Assembly (NCBI GenBank): GCA_030512335.1
Contig: JAULSU010000001.1
Coordinates: forward strand, 6,200,001 to 6,264,000
Reading direction: 5' to 3'
From: Immersiella caudata
Lineage: Eukaryota > Ascomycota > Sordariomycetes > Sordariales > Lasiosphaeriaceae
Length of the DNA stretch: 64,000 nucleotides
Positions within the stretch are counted from its first letter, which is position 1, and each line of letters opens with the position of its first letter. The notes under the pieces are model-generated. The model searched no databases. It was not told where the DNA came from and saw only the letters and a list, made by a program, of their open reading frames with translations. The position numbers and the translations under genes were made by a program. Shown piece by piece: positions 10,782 to 23,900 of the stretch.

Positions 10782-11263
10782 TTACTTCTCCCCTCCACCC
10801 TTCACCCACTCCGCAAACTCCCTCCTCTGCCTTCTCACGTCCACAAACCCCGGCCTCATCTCCAAATTCTTAAACGGATTCCCAACATAGTCCTTGTTCA
10901 CCTCCCCTTCATTATCCACAAAGCCCTCAGCACCCTCCCTTTCCAACTTGCCCGCCCAAACGCGCCACTGAATCGGTCGCAGCGGTCGTGTCCCGCTGAC
11001 CAGGCCGAGGACAATTATGAAAGTAGCGACAATTGTTTCGATTGCGATGTCGACGGGGAGGGTAGTAGCGGTGAGTGTGGAAGAGGACGTCAGGGATGCT
11101 GCGGCAGCGCGGAATGATTGTAGGGAGGAGTGTTCTTGGGCCGAGTAGCATCTATTGATGAAGGGTCAACTCGAAGTTGCTTTGGTGGGGTGTATGAGAA
11201 GACTTACGCATGCGCGAGCAGGATGCCACCCAGTACCGTTATTGTTTTGGATATCCAGGTCAT
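10782..11263 (-). CDS. EMC5: ER membrane protein complex subunit 5 (EMC5/MMgT-like)
   Basis: Exons are complement(10782..11151, 11208..11263), giving 141 aa. The 56-nt intron (GTAAGT...CAATAG) splits a codon and joins ILLAHA to CYSAQEHSSLQSF. Translation starts MTWISKTITVLGGILLAHAC, a first membrane helix. A second helix, DIAIETIVATFIIVLGLVSG, is followed by the family signature LRPIQWRVWAGKLEREG. The C-terminus NPFKNLEMRPGF...RRQRREFAEWV matches Emc5 proteins. EMC inserts tail-anchored and polytopic proteins into the ER membrane, and Emc5 is one of its core membrane subunits. Neither exon forms a long open frame alone, so the gene is easily missed. It lies just upstream of the MSH5 remnant on the same strand. 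Confidence 0.9.
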
Positions 11264-12102
11264 TTTGGCGATGGGGAACTGTGGCGTGCGACGTTGGGGG
11301 AACGTGTGGCTTCAGAGGTGATGTCGATCGCGACGGATGCGGCTCTTGAGTGATCTGCGGCCCGCTTTTTAAATTTGGCCAATTGGGAGCTGTGAATTTT
11401 GACCGGAGGTAACGGTCGTTGGGGGGGGGGTTGACAACACATCTCGAACTTGGAGATTCCGTCGGTGATTGTGAGGACGATACACAAAACAAAACTACTG
11501 ATCCATTCTTTTCTTGCTTTACCTCGACATCTAAGCTTCCATCCAAGTTCCATTTGTTCCTAATTGCCGACCCCCTGTTCCCAAAACAAGGGGGAGCATG
11601 CTTCCATTCGTCGCACGGTGGAAAGCTGTTGTTTGTCCCTCCCGTCCCCGGCAGCCACTCCGCCCAATGGCAACAGTTTTCTTTCAAAGCCGCAGCAACC
11701 ATTCTTTTATGCTCCCTAGGAAGCGGCTCCCTGCTCGCACAATTGCCAACAGCCAGTCCCCTCCAGCTTCACACACAATTGTTTTGTGCCATTCCTCTGT
11801 GTCCAAATTGAAGGGACCATACAAATGTGACAGCATGGCCAAGAATCCACCAAGTTTTGAGAGCCATTGACATCCATAAAGCGCCAATAAGCACAAAAAG
11901 AGTTGCTCCCCATACAAAAGTCTAATCCAAACACGATACCCAGTGGCGGTCGCTACCTTGCTACCCAAACTCCTTGCGCCTCTCCCCCAATAGGTCATTT
12001 CTCTCTGGTCAGTAGGTACGTATGTATATCACAGCACCCAGCCCCCTTCTTCCTCGTTCGTTTACCATTTCACTGATATCTCTAGCTCTTCCGCCCCCAC
12101 CA
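11264..12102. other. Gene-free stretch upstream of EMC5
   Basis: It contains the EMC5 promoter side, a run of G near 11421, and the 3' flank of the HMG gene. Overlapping frames of 100-180 codons on both strands have no recognisable motif, and I treat them as chance. Confidence 0.45.
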
Positions 12103-13965
12103 TCATGAAGCCTCAGTTTTGCCCAAATCTCCCCACCCGTGGGGGTCATCTCCAACATCTTCAATATGCCAATCACCGGCGTGCTGAAGGAACTGAGCGC
12201 GCTGCTCTACTGACAAGTTCGGCTCCACCGAGAGGGTTTCTGAGAGGCCGGAGGCCTGGATGCCCATGTTGAAGGCGTCGGTGAACTGGCCACCTTCACC
12301 ATCTTCGCCGATGGCGTGTTGCCCGTGGTGGCCTTGGTGCCATGCGTGATGGGCCCCGGAGGCAGGACTGTCATAGTAGGCGGCTAGGTTGCTTGTGTCG
12401 TATGAGGGGAGGGTAGGGTCGATTGGCTGTTCGTAAGGACGGTGGGTTTGTTGGTGGTGGGCATGACGAACGGGTTGGTGGTGCATTGGCAACAGCTGGT
12501 TGTCATCGAATCTGGAGGACTGGGGCAGGCGAAGGGATTCGGCGGCTGGAAGTGGAGTCTGGTTGTGGTATTGGCTGGGGCTGTACTGGGAGAGTCCCAT
12601 GTGCTGCTGGTATGCAAAAGTGGGAGACGGTGTCTTCCGCATGATGAGATCCTCGGTGAGGTTCCCGTGGGCATTCCTCTGGTTGTGGATCTGCGTCTCA
12701 TAATACATGCTCGACAGCTCCCGATGATCGTATGGGGCTGGCATCGGCTTCCCGGGGTTGCTAAACTCGTACGCGGATCGGTTCGTCGGTGGTGCCAGGC
12801 TTTGTTGCCCTCGGTACTGCTGGTGGTACTGCGAATAAACGGAGCGGGGTGGGATGTAGTCGCCGTCGGGATCATAGTTGGGCGTCTTGGTGGCCGAACG
12901 ACCGCGAGAGTCGTTGGGGGTGTTCCACTGGTAGCCCTCGAGATCCGACTCTTCGCTATCGTCAAACCTCCCAGAGCCGAGCTTTTGCTTCTGGGGCTTC
13001 GAGGGGGTGAACTTGTAGTCAGGATGGGCTTTTTGGTGGTTGTCGCGCTCCAGGTCAGCCCACTGCTTGAACTGGGTTCGGACAGTCTCGGGTTCCAAGG
13101 GCCAGCTCATGCCGCAAACGCGAGAGACGACCTGGTGGTTGTGTTGGGACGCCCACTCCTTCGCTCGTTGCTGGTATGCCTTCCGGTACAGCATGAAGGC
13201 ATTCATGGGTCTCTTGACGCGACCCGGGTTCTTGCCAGTCTCTATCTCGGCTCGGCGAATCTCGGTCGAGCGGTTCACGTATGTCTCGATGTCCGCAACG
13301 GGGATTTGGGACTCCTTGGTCAACTCGCTCATGGGATGCTCGAGTATCGGTAGATTCTTAGCCGCCTTGGTCCGGTCCTTCTTCTTCTTTGTCGGAGTCG
13401 ACTTCTCAATCCTGGCGCTCTTTGGTCCCAGTGCTCTCGAGACGGCCCCCTTTTGGAGCGAGGCGCCGCTCCTGGTGTCCAGGACATCCGAAGCGCGCGA
13501 TGGCGTGGGAGGTGACGTTGCGGGTGTGCTGTAGGGCTGCAATGCCTTGGGGCTTGTCAGCTGCAAACGGACATTCTTCTCAGCATTGGAAACTCACGTC
13601 GGGGTTGGGGTAGGGACTGGTCTCTTGCGCGTACATCGATGCGTGGTAACCCTGCTGGGATCACTGTTAGTTGAACAAACCCAGAAATCTCGGCTGCGCA
13701 GGGTCATTCTCACCAGCGGACCTCCTCCACCGCGATGTTGGTATGGGAAAGCTGTGTTGTCGTGCCCCTGGGATTGGAGCGATTGCGGCACTGGGGTTCC
13801 GTATCTCGAAGCTGGCTGCGATTGCGCGTGGGCTTGGGCGTGTCCCATAGCCAGGGACTCTTGGGGGTGGGATCCGCTTGTGTTGTGATGCAACAATGCG
13901 TGGAGATCTTGTACCATGAACTCCGACTTAGAGAGCGCCGGTGATGGAGGCGTGCTGTGTTCCAT
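12103..13965 (-). CDS. HMG-box transcription factor of the MAT/Ste11 type
   Basis: Exons are complement(12103..13560, 13598..13654, 13714..13965), giving 588 aa. Introns are 59 nt (GTGAGA...CCCAG) and 37 nt (GTGAGT...TTGCAG; short but phase-correct). The start is MEHSTPPSPALSKSEF. The HMG box spans roughly residues 217-291, beginning RVKRPMNAFMLYRKAYQQR and ending NHQKAHPDYKFTPSK. It has the HQVVSRVCGMSWPLEPE stretch of the MATA_HMG class seen in Podospora HMG5-type and yeast Ste11-type regulators of mating and sexual development. The rest is Gln/His/Pro-rich, as in activators. The basic KKKKDRTK-type segment before the box may be a nuclear signal. The exact orthologue is not assigned. A very long 5' flank follows. 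Confidence 0.85.
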
Positions 13966-16854
13966 GTTTCCTGACGGGCAGAAGCGTTGACTCTCAATGG
14001 GGGTTTGTTCAGGACGAAGCGCTGCTCGGCGCTCTGACAACTAGACGGTCCTTGATGCAATGGGTTGAAAGCTGAGGCGTTGTGGCTCTTCAAATAGCCC
14101 CCCTGAATCAAGGTCAGGCAGTATGGCGCTTTGGGATATAAGGCAGCTTGGCAGGGAAGATGCGAGGAGCTAGTATATGGTAACTTCTGCGACAATGGGG
14201 GGTGGGAGAGTTGCTTGCTGCTGCTCTCACAGGACGGGCACGGTCAAGCCTGGGAGATGTGAACGTGAAGCAGGCTGCAAAGTGGGAGCTGCTCACCGCA
14301 ACCCTTCTGGGAGAATAGCGAGTAGTGACGCTGGATTGGCAGCAAGCGTGCTCTGCATGTGTGAAGCGGCTGAGGGCTGGCGTGGTTTGCAGGCGGTGTC
14401 AGGGTAACCTGTGGTGTCTCTTGTCCGCTGCAGCTCTGCAGCAGTCGGCGATGCTCAGGCCACACTCCTTTGCGAAAAAGAAGATGATTTGCAGATGGCG
14501 GCAAGTATATGTCGTACTCTTGTCGCTGCCCAAGACGGAGCAGTTCGGAATTGAGTCGTCGTCCGACTGGGCGGACACGCTCTGAACCTTTTCTTCCAGG
14601 TTGCCACGCAGTGGGCGTTCAAGATAGCTCAGGCCGCTGGCCTAGTGCTGAGGGGGCTTCCTGAGCACCTGTTTCTTCCTTTGTCCTGGTCCCAGAAATA
14701 GCGTGGGGAGCAGAGAATGGAGAGGTGTGGCGGGCAGCGGACGGCGGGCAGAGATGGGCTTTGCCCTTCGTGAATGAGAGATACGACAGGTAGATCTTTG
14801 TCTGAGACAAGATCTGGATGGCTCGTGGAAAAAAGAAGGCGATGGCCATGGCTATGTATTTGTGTGTGTTCTTTATTCGTCTCTTCCCGGCCTAGAGTGC
14901 CCGCAGTTGAGGGTTTCGCGGTCAGAGGGCCCGCCGTTTTCGGAAGCGGTCATGGTTGAGGGCGTGCCGGGAGCATCTCCTATGCTCGAAGCAGCCGCCC
15001 CTAGAATATTCGGTTCAGTACAGTACAGCAAACCGCCCCAGCTTGGGGCTCAAGGCTCGGGGGGCGACAGGGAAAAGGAGAGGATGGAAACATTGTCCAT
15101 GCCCTTGCTCCCCCACGGCTCAGTTCGGGGCAGAAACATGCTGTCGCTGTGTCTGACGGCGAGAGCAAACCGCTGTGGCACGAGGGAGCACCCAACTCCG
15201 GGCAGCCGGCGGCGGTGGGCAACCGGCAAATACATGGGTAGCTGTCCGGCGCTGCACGCATCCGGACGCGCCCTGGCAGCTTGTGGTTTGCCGTTCGACG
15301 CCTCCACATGTTCGCGCACACACCCGAGCCCTACCTGTTGAGCCGCCGTCTTCTCGAACGGGGATTTGAGATTCATAAGTGCCTGTCAAGGTAGGTTGGC
15401 GTGGTAAAGGTATGGTGGAGGTCTGGTGGTACCCGGAGGCGCTTCACTGGAATGCGGTCGGTCGCTCCCGGAAACAGATCTCGCTCGCACAACTGGCATG
15501 GGCAAAACCACGAGGCGAGCGTTCCTCTGCGTCAATCAAGGAAGCCAGCTAAAACCCCGATCCGGATTTTCGAAGGTATTGCTCCTTCTCCTTTCCCTTC
15601 CCTTCGTTCCACTCTTGCGACTCTTCCCCTTCACCGTTGCACGCACACATGACTACTAGCTGATGCGTGTGTTGCCTGACAGGCAAACTCAAGCTGTCAG
15701 GCAATGTCAACAAATGCGCCGCGGAGGAGCAGTCTGGCGTCGGGTTGGTCGACGTCGCGGTCGTGGTGGGCCGCCAAATGCAAGCCGCAGCGGATGGCTG
15801 CATTAGCCCGCGACTGTTTGAACGTCTGTTGCACAACGACATCGACGAATCCCGGGAGAATCCAAAGCCTGAACTTGTCTCACCCGCTTGATGCTTCCCA
15901 TTGGGCTTTATAGTTCTTCACATCAAAGTCTCTGCATGGAAAGAAGGTCAAGAAAGGGGGAACGTGATGGAGAAGAAAGGATTCAGGGGTCGAAAGGGCG
16001 GCATTTCTTGTTCGCAACCGTCGAAGAAGAAAACAGTCTCCGCAACAGAACTAGCCCTACTTTGTGGACATGTCATGTATCACTCCTGCTGCAATTTCCA
16101 TTGAGGAGCGCGGCTCGGAAGTCAAAAAAAAAGAAAAAGAGTTCTGGAAGAGCTGGAAAAGGGAAGCCTCACCGATTCCAAAAGTCGTGTTGTTGGTTGA
16201 CGTACCCTGCAGCTAGCAGCCATCTCCCAAACCAACAAACTGGTTCGCCGCCCCAATTCCGGGTTGGCTGGCCTTAGGACTGGGCCTGTCTCAAGCTTAG
16301 GCCAGTAGTTCGTGCACTGGTGTTTGGATGACCAGGTGACATCTCACTTATCAGATTTGGTCTCATCTGTTTCCTTGGAATTCCGCGCTGCTATTTCGCG
16401 TTGGCAGTGTTTAGTTTCGGATCGGGGAGATGAGCTGACCGTAGCTTCGTTTCGTCGGCCAAATAGGACCGATGGTGGGTTTTGCTTGCTCGAGGCTGGT
16501 CTCGCGGGGGCTGGGCTACCAAGCAAACCGGACAATGTAAAGCAGGAACAACCGCGATAGAAATACGGGCGTTTATACACATCTATCGACACCTGTCTAA
16601 ACAAATTCAAGTCTCCTTGAACACCCTGTCCCTGACTGTCAAAACATAAGGAACACCAAACCGAAACCCTCCCTCCAGGCAGTGTAGGGCCAACCTATCC
16701 CATCCGATACCTCCATTCCCTCCCAAATCCAGGGGCAGCAAACAAGGCTTATAGACCCGAGTTTAGAATACCATGAAAAATCCACAATCAAATACCTTGC
16801 ACTCGACCAATGGCCCCCTGACACCAGAGCGACGAAATACGAGCGTTTCAGCAA
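13966..16854. other. Long gene-free stretch between HMG and DDT/PHD genes
   Basis: Nearly 2.9 kb with no convincing gene. Frames up to about 160 codons (for example 14862-15341 plus) overlap others on both strands and lack motifs. Since the HMG gene reads leftwards, this is its 5' side, plausibly a long leader and promoter. The right end holds the 3' untranslated region of the DDT/PHD gene. Confidence 0.45.
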
Positions 16855-19371
16855 TCATGCCTTCTCCAGAGACACCGCCCTGGGAGGATCCGACGGCTTG
16901 ACGGGCGGTGTCAGGATCTGCGGGTGGGGTGACGGAGACAACGCCGCTATGGGAGGGAATACGGTTGCTGAGAAGCTGCTTGCTGCCGAGGGCGTCGTGA
17001 AGCTACCCGTGTTGCTTGTAGCCTGATGCTGTGGGGTGGGAGGTTGCTGATGCTTTGTTGGTGACAGTCCCGCGCTGGGAGGCAGAAGTGGTGAGCCGTT
17101 ACCGCGACCCTCCAAAGAACTGGGATGGGCCGGAGTCAGGTGTGGCAAAGTCGCCGGTGCAGAGCGCCCCACTTGTCCCGCTTCAACCTCGGTGTTCTTT
17201 GTCGACGAAGGTGAGGCCGGCCGTGTAGGTTGCTTCGATGGCGAAATCCCATTTCCGTTTCCGGCATTTTCAGAGGCGATGTGGCCGCTGCTTATATTAG
17301 TAAAGCTCCTCGACTTGTCGAATGATATCGGAGGAGGCGACGAGAACGGATGCTTATCAATCCTGTTGGGCGAAAACTTGGCCGACGCAGCATCGACAAC
17401 CAGCCGTCCGGCTCCGTTCGCTTGGCGAGCTGAGTTTGTACCCTCGGGTGACTCAGCCTCAAGGCCACTTTGAGAGCCCTTGGGGGTTTGGCTCACAGAA
17501 GGCCGGACGGGACTCGAGGGTGCGAAGACCGAGGGCTCGGCGCGTTGGACAGGTAGGCTCGAGTTTTCCGCTGGGCAGGAAGCTGGCGATGAGTCGTGTT
17601 TGTTGACTTTGATCTTGATGATGCGCGGCCGCTGTTCTTGCTGTTCTTTCATCGCCTGCTCGTGCTTGCGGCACGGAGTGCAGATGAAATGGAAGTCATC
17701 CTTCTCGGCCTCCTCTTCCTTGATGCCGAGGCACTTGCTGTGCTGCCAGACGTTGCATCTCTCACAAGACACGCTATGAGTGCCATCGTCGACTTGGCCA
17801 TAAAATCCACAGACGCAGTCGAAGATCCAGTCATCCTCTTCTTCCTGAATTTCTTTCAATGCCTGCTTGGCCTTCTCAATCTCGACGAGTCGACGTCGTT
17901 CAGACATGCGCCCCGGAGCAGTGCCGGTCGACTTGCTATCCTCAGACAGCTGGGCCAACTCCTCTTCGTGCTGAAGACGCCGAACTTCTCGCTCCCTCAA
18001 CCGCTGCTCCCGGGACATCAGCCGCTTGTCCCTCTCGCGCTCCATTTTCAGGCGCTGAGCCTCCTCTCTCCGCCTTGCCGCCTCTTCCTCTTGTCGCCTA
18101 CTCTCTTCCTCACGAGCTTGTTCAACGACCCTTTGTTGCTCCGCCTTGCCTGCGAGTCGACTGGATCTCTTAGCGTGTGCTAATTTCTCCATATTGAGCA
18201 ACTCTTTCTCTCGCTGAAGTTGTTTCCTCTTTCTGGACTCCTCCTGCTTCTCCAGAATTGGAACTAAGTGATTCGTGATCTGAATCCTCAGGACCTTCTC
18301 ATTGTCGTCCTTGGATTTCTTCAGACTGGCGACGAACTGCTGTACTTCATCGAGGGTAACCGCGACGCACTCCCATTTCATGCCACCAAGGCCATCGTCT
18401 TCTGTCTCCGCCGGGGCACCGTGTTCGGATTCCTCGTCGCCTGCGTCTTCAGCATCGCTGGATATTGCGGCAGATACGCGCCGTCTTTTGCTCGATCGCC
18501 GGGCTGCTTGTGCCTTTTTTGTATTCTTCTTTGGCTTGGGCGCCGGGGGTGGGGCTTCGGTCAGCCGGTAGATGCGGTTGTCGTCGAGGACGATGTAGGT
18601 GCGATCGTCTTGATCCCAGCCATACGGCTCGATTCTCTGTAAAGGTTCAGCATATTATTACAATAAAAATCTGCATCCGAGCATGCATCAAGTGTACTTA
18701 CCCAGTTTGTCTGGTCCTGGTCTTTCTGCTCTTCTGTCCTCTCCCTAAGCTTCTCCGGATTCATCATGATGATCCGTGTCATTGCTTGCAACACGCGAAT
18801 CTAGATGCCAGATAGCAGGTTAGATACTGCTTCCGCAACGACTTTCAAGTATGGCTCACCTTGGTGAAGACATCAAAACCGGCGAACTTGGCGGATGTCT
18901 CTTCCGTCCCAAAGGGATTCTTCTCTGGTGCCTTTGCCAGAAACTGTCTTCTACAATACTCATCGAAGAGATCGTGCCTACACGACGTCAGCTCGCTTGT
19001 ACATGTGGGGGACCGGAGGATGCGCACGTCAAACCGCGATGCGAGGATATGAACTTGAGAAAGGCAAGTCCAATGTCTTGTAAAGCCGGAGCGCCGGGCT
19101 TCAGGCATTCTGTTTCGAGGTCCTAAGATGGCCAACGCGTTAGAAATATCCCAAGAATCAGCGGCGCAGCGCTTCGTGCAGCTGCGACGAAGCGTACCTC
19201 GACATCGAGATTGTCGTCCATTTTGAGAGCCTTGCCGAACAAGAGAATGAATTGGAAAAGGTTGGCGAATTGCCACATATTCCTGATCCGATGAAGCATC
19301 GAAGGAGGAGCTGGAGGCTGGACGGTTTCCACCTCCACCTCCCGCAAGGAGCGTTTGCGCGCTGCGGGCAT
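16855..19371 (-). CDS. DDT/PHD-finger chromatin protein (RSF1-like)
   Basis: Exons are complement(16855..18636, 18702..18800, 18860..18977, 19028..19122, 19198..19371), giving 755 aa; all four introns (65, 59, 50, 75 nt) keep phase. The start MPAARKRSLREVE is the first ATG. Residues 30 to about 165 form a DDT/WHIM-like region: LFQFILLFGKALKMDDNLDVE, then SSHRGLTHDLFDEYCRRQF, then PFGTEETSAKFAGFDVFTK. A basic linker follows, then WECVAVTLDEV. A long Arg/Glu coiled coil spans about 295-429 and a C4HC3 PHD finger about 436-484 (CVCGFYGQ...CERCNVWQHSKC...CTPCRK). The tail is Pro/Ser-rich and disordered. DDT plus PHD is the layout of ISWI-partner subunits such as Rsf1; nucleosome remodelling or H3-tail reading is inferred. 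Confidence 0.88.
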
Positions 19372-20960
19372 GCTGTTGAGTGTGTGCAAGTGTATCTCGG
19401 GGGTGATGCGACGGTGCGATGCGGCAAACAGAGTACGACGCTGTTCAGGCGCTTCGGGGACATGCGGTCTAGCGGTGGTAATTCATAGCAGAAGTCTATG
19501 GAGCCGAGAGAGGTAAAAAGCCAGAGAGAAAGCAGTGTTGAAAGTGAAGTGATATCGCGGTGGACGCGGCAAGTTGCGGGCGGCCGAAAGCGAGGGCTTG
19601 ACGTGATGCTCGGAAAGTTTGCGCGCGATGACAGCTTGGTTTTGGCGCGGCAAGACGCGACGGCCAGCGCGGGCCCTATGAGCCCAAGCCCCACTACGCT
19701 TTTCAGACAGGGGTCCCCGCGCTGCTTTTCAGAGCCTTTTCAATCAGCATTGTCGTCTGTACTTCCAGTGCCTAGTGTTATTTGCGCTACTGCTGATGTT
19801 GTGCTTCAATCCCATATTCCATTTCCGATCAGACGTTTGTGGTACCTACTTTCATGGAAGTCACGGTCGCTAAAACTTGACACTCAGCTGCCCGGCTTGC
19901 AGCTGTTGAGTAGTCTGGAATGGATGCACGAGCGACCTAGCAAAGCGCAAGGCAACTCCGCATCCCATGTTCCCCTTCCACACAGGTATGTGTCACGTGG
20001 GTATCTTGTCTGCATCGTACTCGCTCTCGATCAACAGTGGAACTCTGGGTCGATTGCTTGGCGACCTCCAAAGGTGATGTTTCAGATGGGTGTGAGCCCG
20101 GAATGAAGAGCCATGTGAAAATGGCGGTTGAGGGGACTAGCCTTGCTTGCATGAATGTCTTTTGGACAGGCTTTGGGCAGCGCGAAATTGGAGAAGGCAA
20201 GGCCCAGCCAGCTTGGATACAAGCACGATTCCTGTAGCGGACTGGTGCTCTTCCTTGCCAACGTCGGCCGACTTTGGACTCAATATCGGCCTGCTGGCTG
20301 AACTTGGTGGGTGCCTGCCGTCTTTGCTGTACCCCTGAATAGAACGCCAAGATCTTAGCGGCGCCGTTGTTGCAGGTTGGCCCAGTCGGATTGCATCCAA
20401 TCAACCTGTAGATAAGTTTCGCACTGTGTTAAGGTGCCAAGAGGCCGGCAGCGAGGGCAAACTGGCATCGAGTCAAGCTTCACAGTGCATCAACGCACTG
20501 TTCTCCATCGAGAAGCCGTTGTTCTGACAGGTTGCGCTCGCTCGCGGGGGCTGAGCTGGAAAGTCAACATCTTTCACCCCTTTCCAAGCCCAAAGACCAA
20601 CCAGATCTCGAGTTGCGGCACAGTCAATCTGACCATTCGAACTTATCCGGGCAACTGAAGAAAGCCCAGCGTTGCAATCGACTCCCTGAGCATTTTGCAC
20701 ACTACGAGAATCATTACCTCTGGACGGACCACATCGAGCGGAATACGACGCCGTGGAGTAAGCGATAGATCGCGCGTTTCAATCGTGGCCCAGCAATCAC
20801 CGCCCTGTTCGCGACCGAATTTTCGATCTTAGCTCTCCAAAAAAACACGACGACCTCCCTACTACAATGCTCATGTACCGAGCCTGCGAACGAATGCGCT
20901 AGCGCATTGCGCGCAACTTCTCTTCAGTGCCCGGCAGCAGCACTGTCTTGATTCGACAAT
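19372..20960. other. Divergent intergenic region, DDT/PHD and CCH1
   Basis: About 1.6 kb between two start codons. Frames of up to about 200 codons (19498-20106 plus) show no family resemblance and are overlapped by minus-strand frames. It presumably carries both promoters and the CCH1 leader. Confidence 0.45.
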
Positions 20961-23900
20961 ATGAGCGGCCACACGCCGTCCGACCCTCGCCGAGTCTCGA
21001 ACCCCGCCGCCTCTCCGCCGCAGTCCATACCGCTCCGCGATCTCCAGCGCTCGTCTGACGGGTTCGAGCCCTCCCGTGGAGGGCATACGGCCGGAATCGA
21101 AGTGGGAACCGGCTCGTCGCAACAGCAGCAGCAGCACGATGGGCAGCAGCAGAGTGGCAGGGGGCGAGAGCCCTCGCCAGCACCGATTCCCATGTCCTCC
21201 AACCTCCCCGGCCTTTCGACATACTGGGAACACCCGTTTCCCGTAGCCCCCGACGACATCAGCGGAAACACATCCCCGATAGACCACATGGCTCTTCAGT
21301 TTGCGCTCCCTCCCGATATCCACTCCAGCGAACCGTACCAAATACCTAACCCCTACTACGAGGAGCGAGCCGATACTGATTCTGTCGAGTCGGATAGGGC
21401 GCCGTTAAAACCTCTGGCGCAGGCTATGGGGGGCCTGGAGCCCCCTGATGCGGAATCAGCACCGCGGGATAGCTTCCAGACTGTGTCCGATATGGGGAAC
21501 AGCCCTGCTCGGGGAGCGAGGAACACACAAATGCTGGGCTTTGACCTGGAGCCAGGGTTTGGGTCGAACCGGCCACACAGCTATGGCAACACGCTGGCGC
21601 CCGGAGACAGTAATCGCAGGTCTCGGTCTCCCTCGACAAGCGGGGCTCTGTCCAGGGCTGGCTCTATCATGAGAGCCATGTCACAACGTGTGGTCATGAT
21701 CAGCGGCGAAACTGATTTAGTCGAGCAACAGACACGGAGGGAACGCTCTCGTTCACCAAGTGTAGACGGCCGCCGACCAGGGCACGTCTCGGCACCTATG
21801 CTGGTCGACACGGAATACCCATCCCAATTATTCCGGATGCCTTCAGAAAAGGAGGAAGCACGTGAGGCAGTACACCCAGCAGAGGAGTTTGCATTTACAC
21901 CACGATCCCGCATTCCGCTTCCGAATCCGTTGAAAGGAAACTCACTGGGTATCTTCTCCCCGGAAAGCGCCCTTCGGAAACGACTCTGCGATATATTGGT
22001 CAGTCCGTGGGTAGAACCTCTCATCCTGATCTTGATCGTGCTGCAGGCGGTTCTTCTGGCTGTCGAGGCCGCGCCTGATGTCTTCCAAGACGGCAACGCA
22101 CGTCCAGAACGCTGGGGCGGCACCGCGATCGACTGGGCTATCTTTGGGCCCTTTGTGGTCTTTACTGTGGAACTGATAGCCAGGATTATCGTCTCGGGGT
22201 TGATCATCAATGCTCCCGAATATGCCCCTGCCAAGAGCGAGCGCCGCATCAGAGAAAGGATAGCAGAGCAATACCGTATTATTTTCCAGCCCCAACGCCA
22301 CAAATCAGTCCGGCAACCTCGACCGGAACACTTCGCCCCAACGACCTTCGCAAGATCTTTCACCATGAAGCCGAATCAGAACGGTGTGGGTACGTTGGAG
22401 GATCAACTGCGACAGCACCTTGCCAGGAGAGCGTTCTTGAGACATGGCTTCAATAGGCTCGACTTTGTTGCCGTGGTTTCATTTTGGATCTCATTCGGCC
22501 TCAGCGTCACCAGTCTAGAAGGTAAACATCACATATATGTGTTTCGAATGTTGAGCTGCCTGCGAATTGTCCGACTACTCGCTTTGACCAAGGGCAATCT
22601 TGTTAGTCTCCCTTCCCGGGTTTGATCCAGCGCAAACTGACTAGTTCCACAGATTATTCTCCGAAGTCTCAAAAAGGCCGCTCCTCTTCTCGTCAGGGTT
22701 TCGTTCCTAATGGGCTTTTTCTGGCTCATATTTGCCATTATCGGCGTCCAAAGCTTCAAGTCAAGCTTGAGCCGACAATGCACCTGGATCGATCCGACAG
22801 ACCCGACGAACTTCAGCGCTACGTTTTCGCCTAGTTTCTCGTTCTGCGGAGGATTTCTTGATGCTGAGACGGGAGAGACGAAGCCTTGGGTCTTGGCCCC
22901 TACTGGTGACTTGTCCAACTTGGAGCCGGGCGCCCGCACCGCAAAAGGCTTCCTCTGTCCGAGAGGATCGATATGCCTTCAGCAGGAGAACCCGTACAAC
23001 GGGACGGTAAACTTCGACGACATCGGACATTCCCTTGAGCTTGTCTTCGTCATCATGAGCGCCAATACCTTCTCCGATCTTATGTATTACACAGTCAGCT
23101 CGGACTTCCTTCCGGCTGCTCTTTTCTTTGGCGCTGGCATCATAATCATGATGCTTTGGATGACCAACTTGCTCATTGCTGTCATCACAGCGTCCTTCCA
23201 GGTCATTAGAGAAGAGTCCAAAGCCAGCGCCTTCGCCGCCGACGAGCCGGCCTATTCACCTGCGCACAAGGAGGAGAGTTTACGACGCCCATCGGCATTG
23301 CAACGCATATACAAGAGGGTGTATTGGATCTGGGTCGTCGCCATTACATACGATCTCCTCGTCATGGCTTTCCGGAGCTCCAGGATGCCACCGAGCCGAG
23401 AAGCTTTTATCAACACGTCGGAACTGATTGTAACGATTTTCTTGGACATTGAAATTCTCATCAGGTTTGCCGGAGACCCGAAAGGGTTCCACCGCAAAGG
23501 GCGAAACCTGTTCGACCTCTTTCTGGCTGTCGTCACTACAATCATCCTCATCCCGGTGATCCGCAACTCAGGCCAACCCTACGAATGGCTTACTGTCTTC
23601 CAAATTCTTCGGGCTTACCGTGTGGTCCTTGCCATCCCGATGACTAGGAAGCTCATCCAACTGGTGCTGGGCAACGTTACGGGTATTGGCAACTTGATGC
23701 TCTTTGTCTTTCTCATCACTTTCTTGATGGCAATCTTTGCCACCCAACTGTTCCGCGGGCAGATCCCGGCCCAGGATGCAGACGGGGAGGACATCAGGAT
23801 ACCCTTCAACACTATATACAACTCTTTCTTGGGCATGTACCAGATCCTCTCGAGCGAGGACTGGACATCAATCCTCTATACCGTTACGTCGTTCACGACG

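Noticed and set aside
12442..13353. 303-codon open frame on the plus strand
   Set aside because: Antisense to the large HMG-factor exon; composition explained by that gene.
14862..15341. 159-codon plus-strand frame
   Set aside because: Overlapped by several frames of similar length on both strands; no motif or start context.
21581..22366. 261-codon open frame on the minus strand
   Set aside because: Antisense to the first CCH1 exon; no family resemblance.
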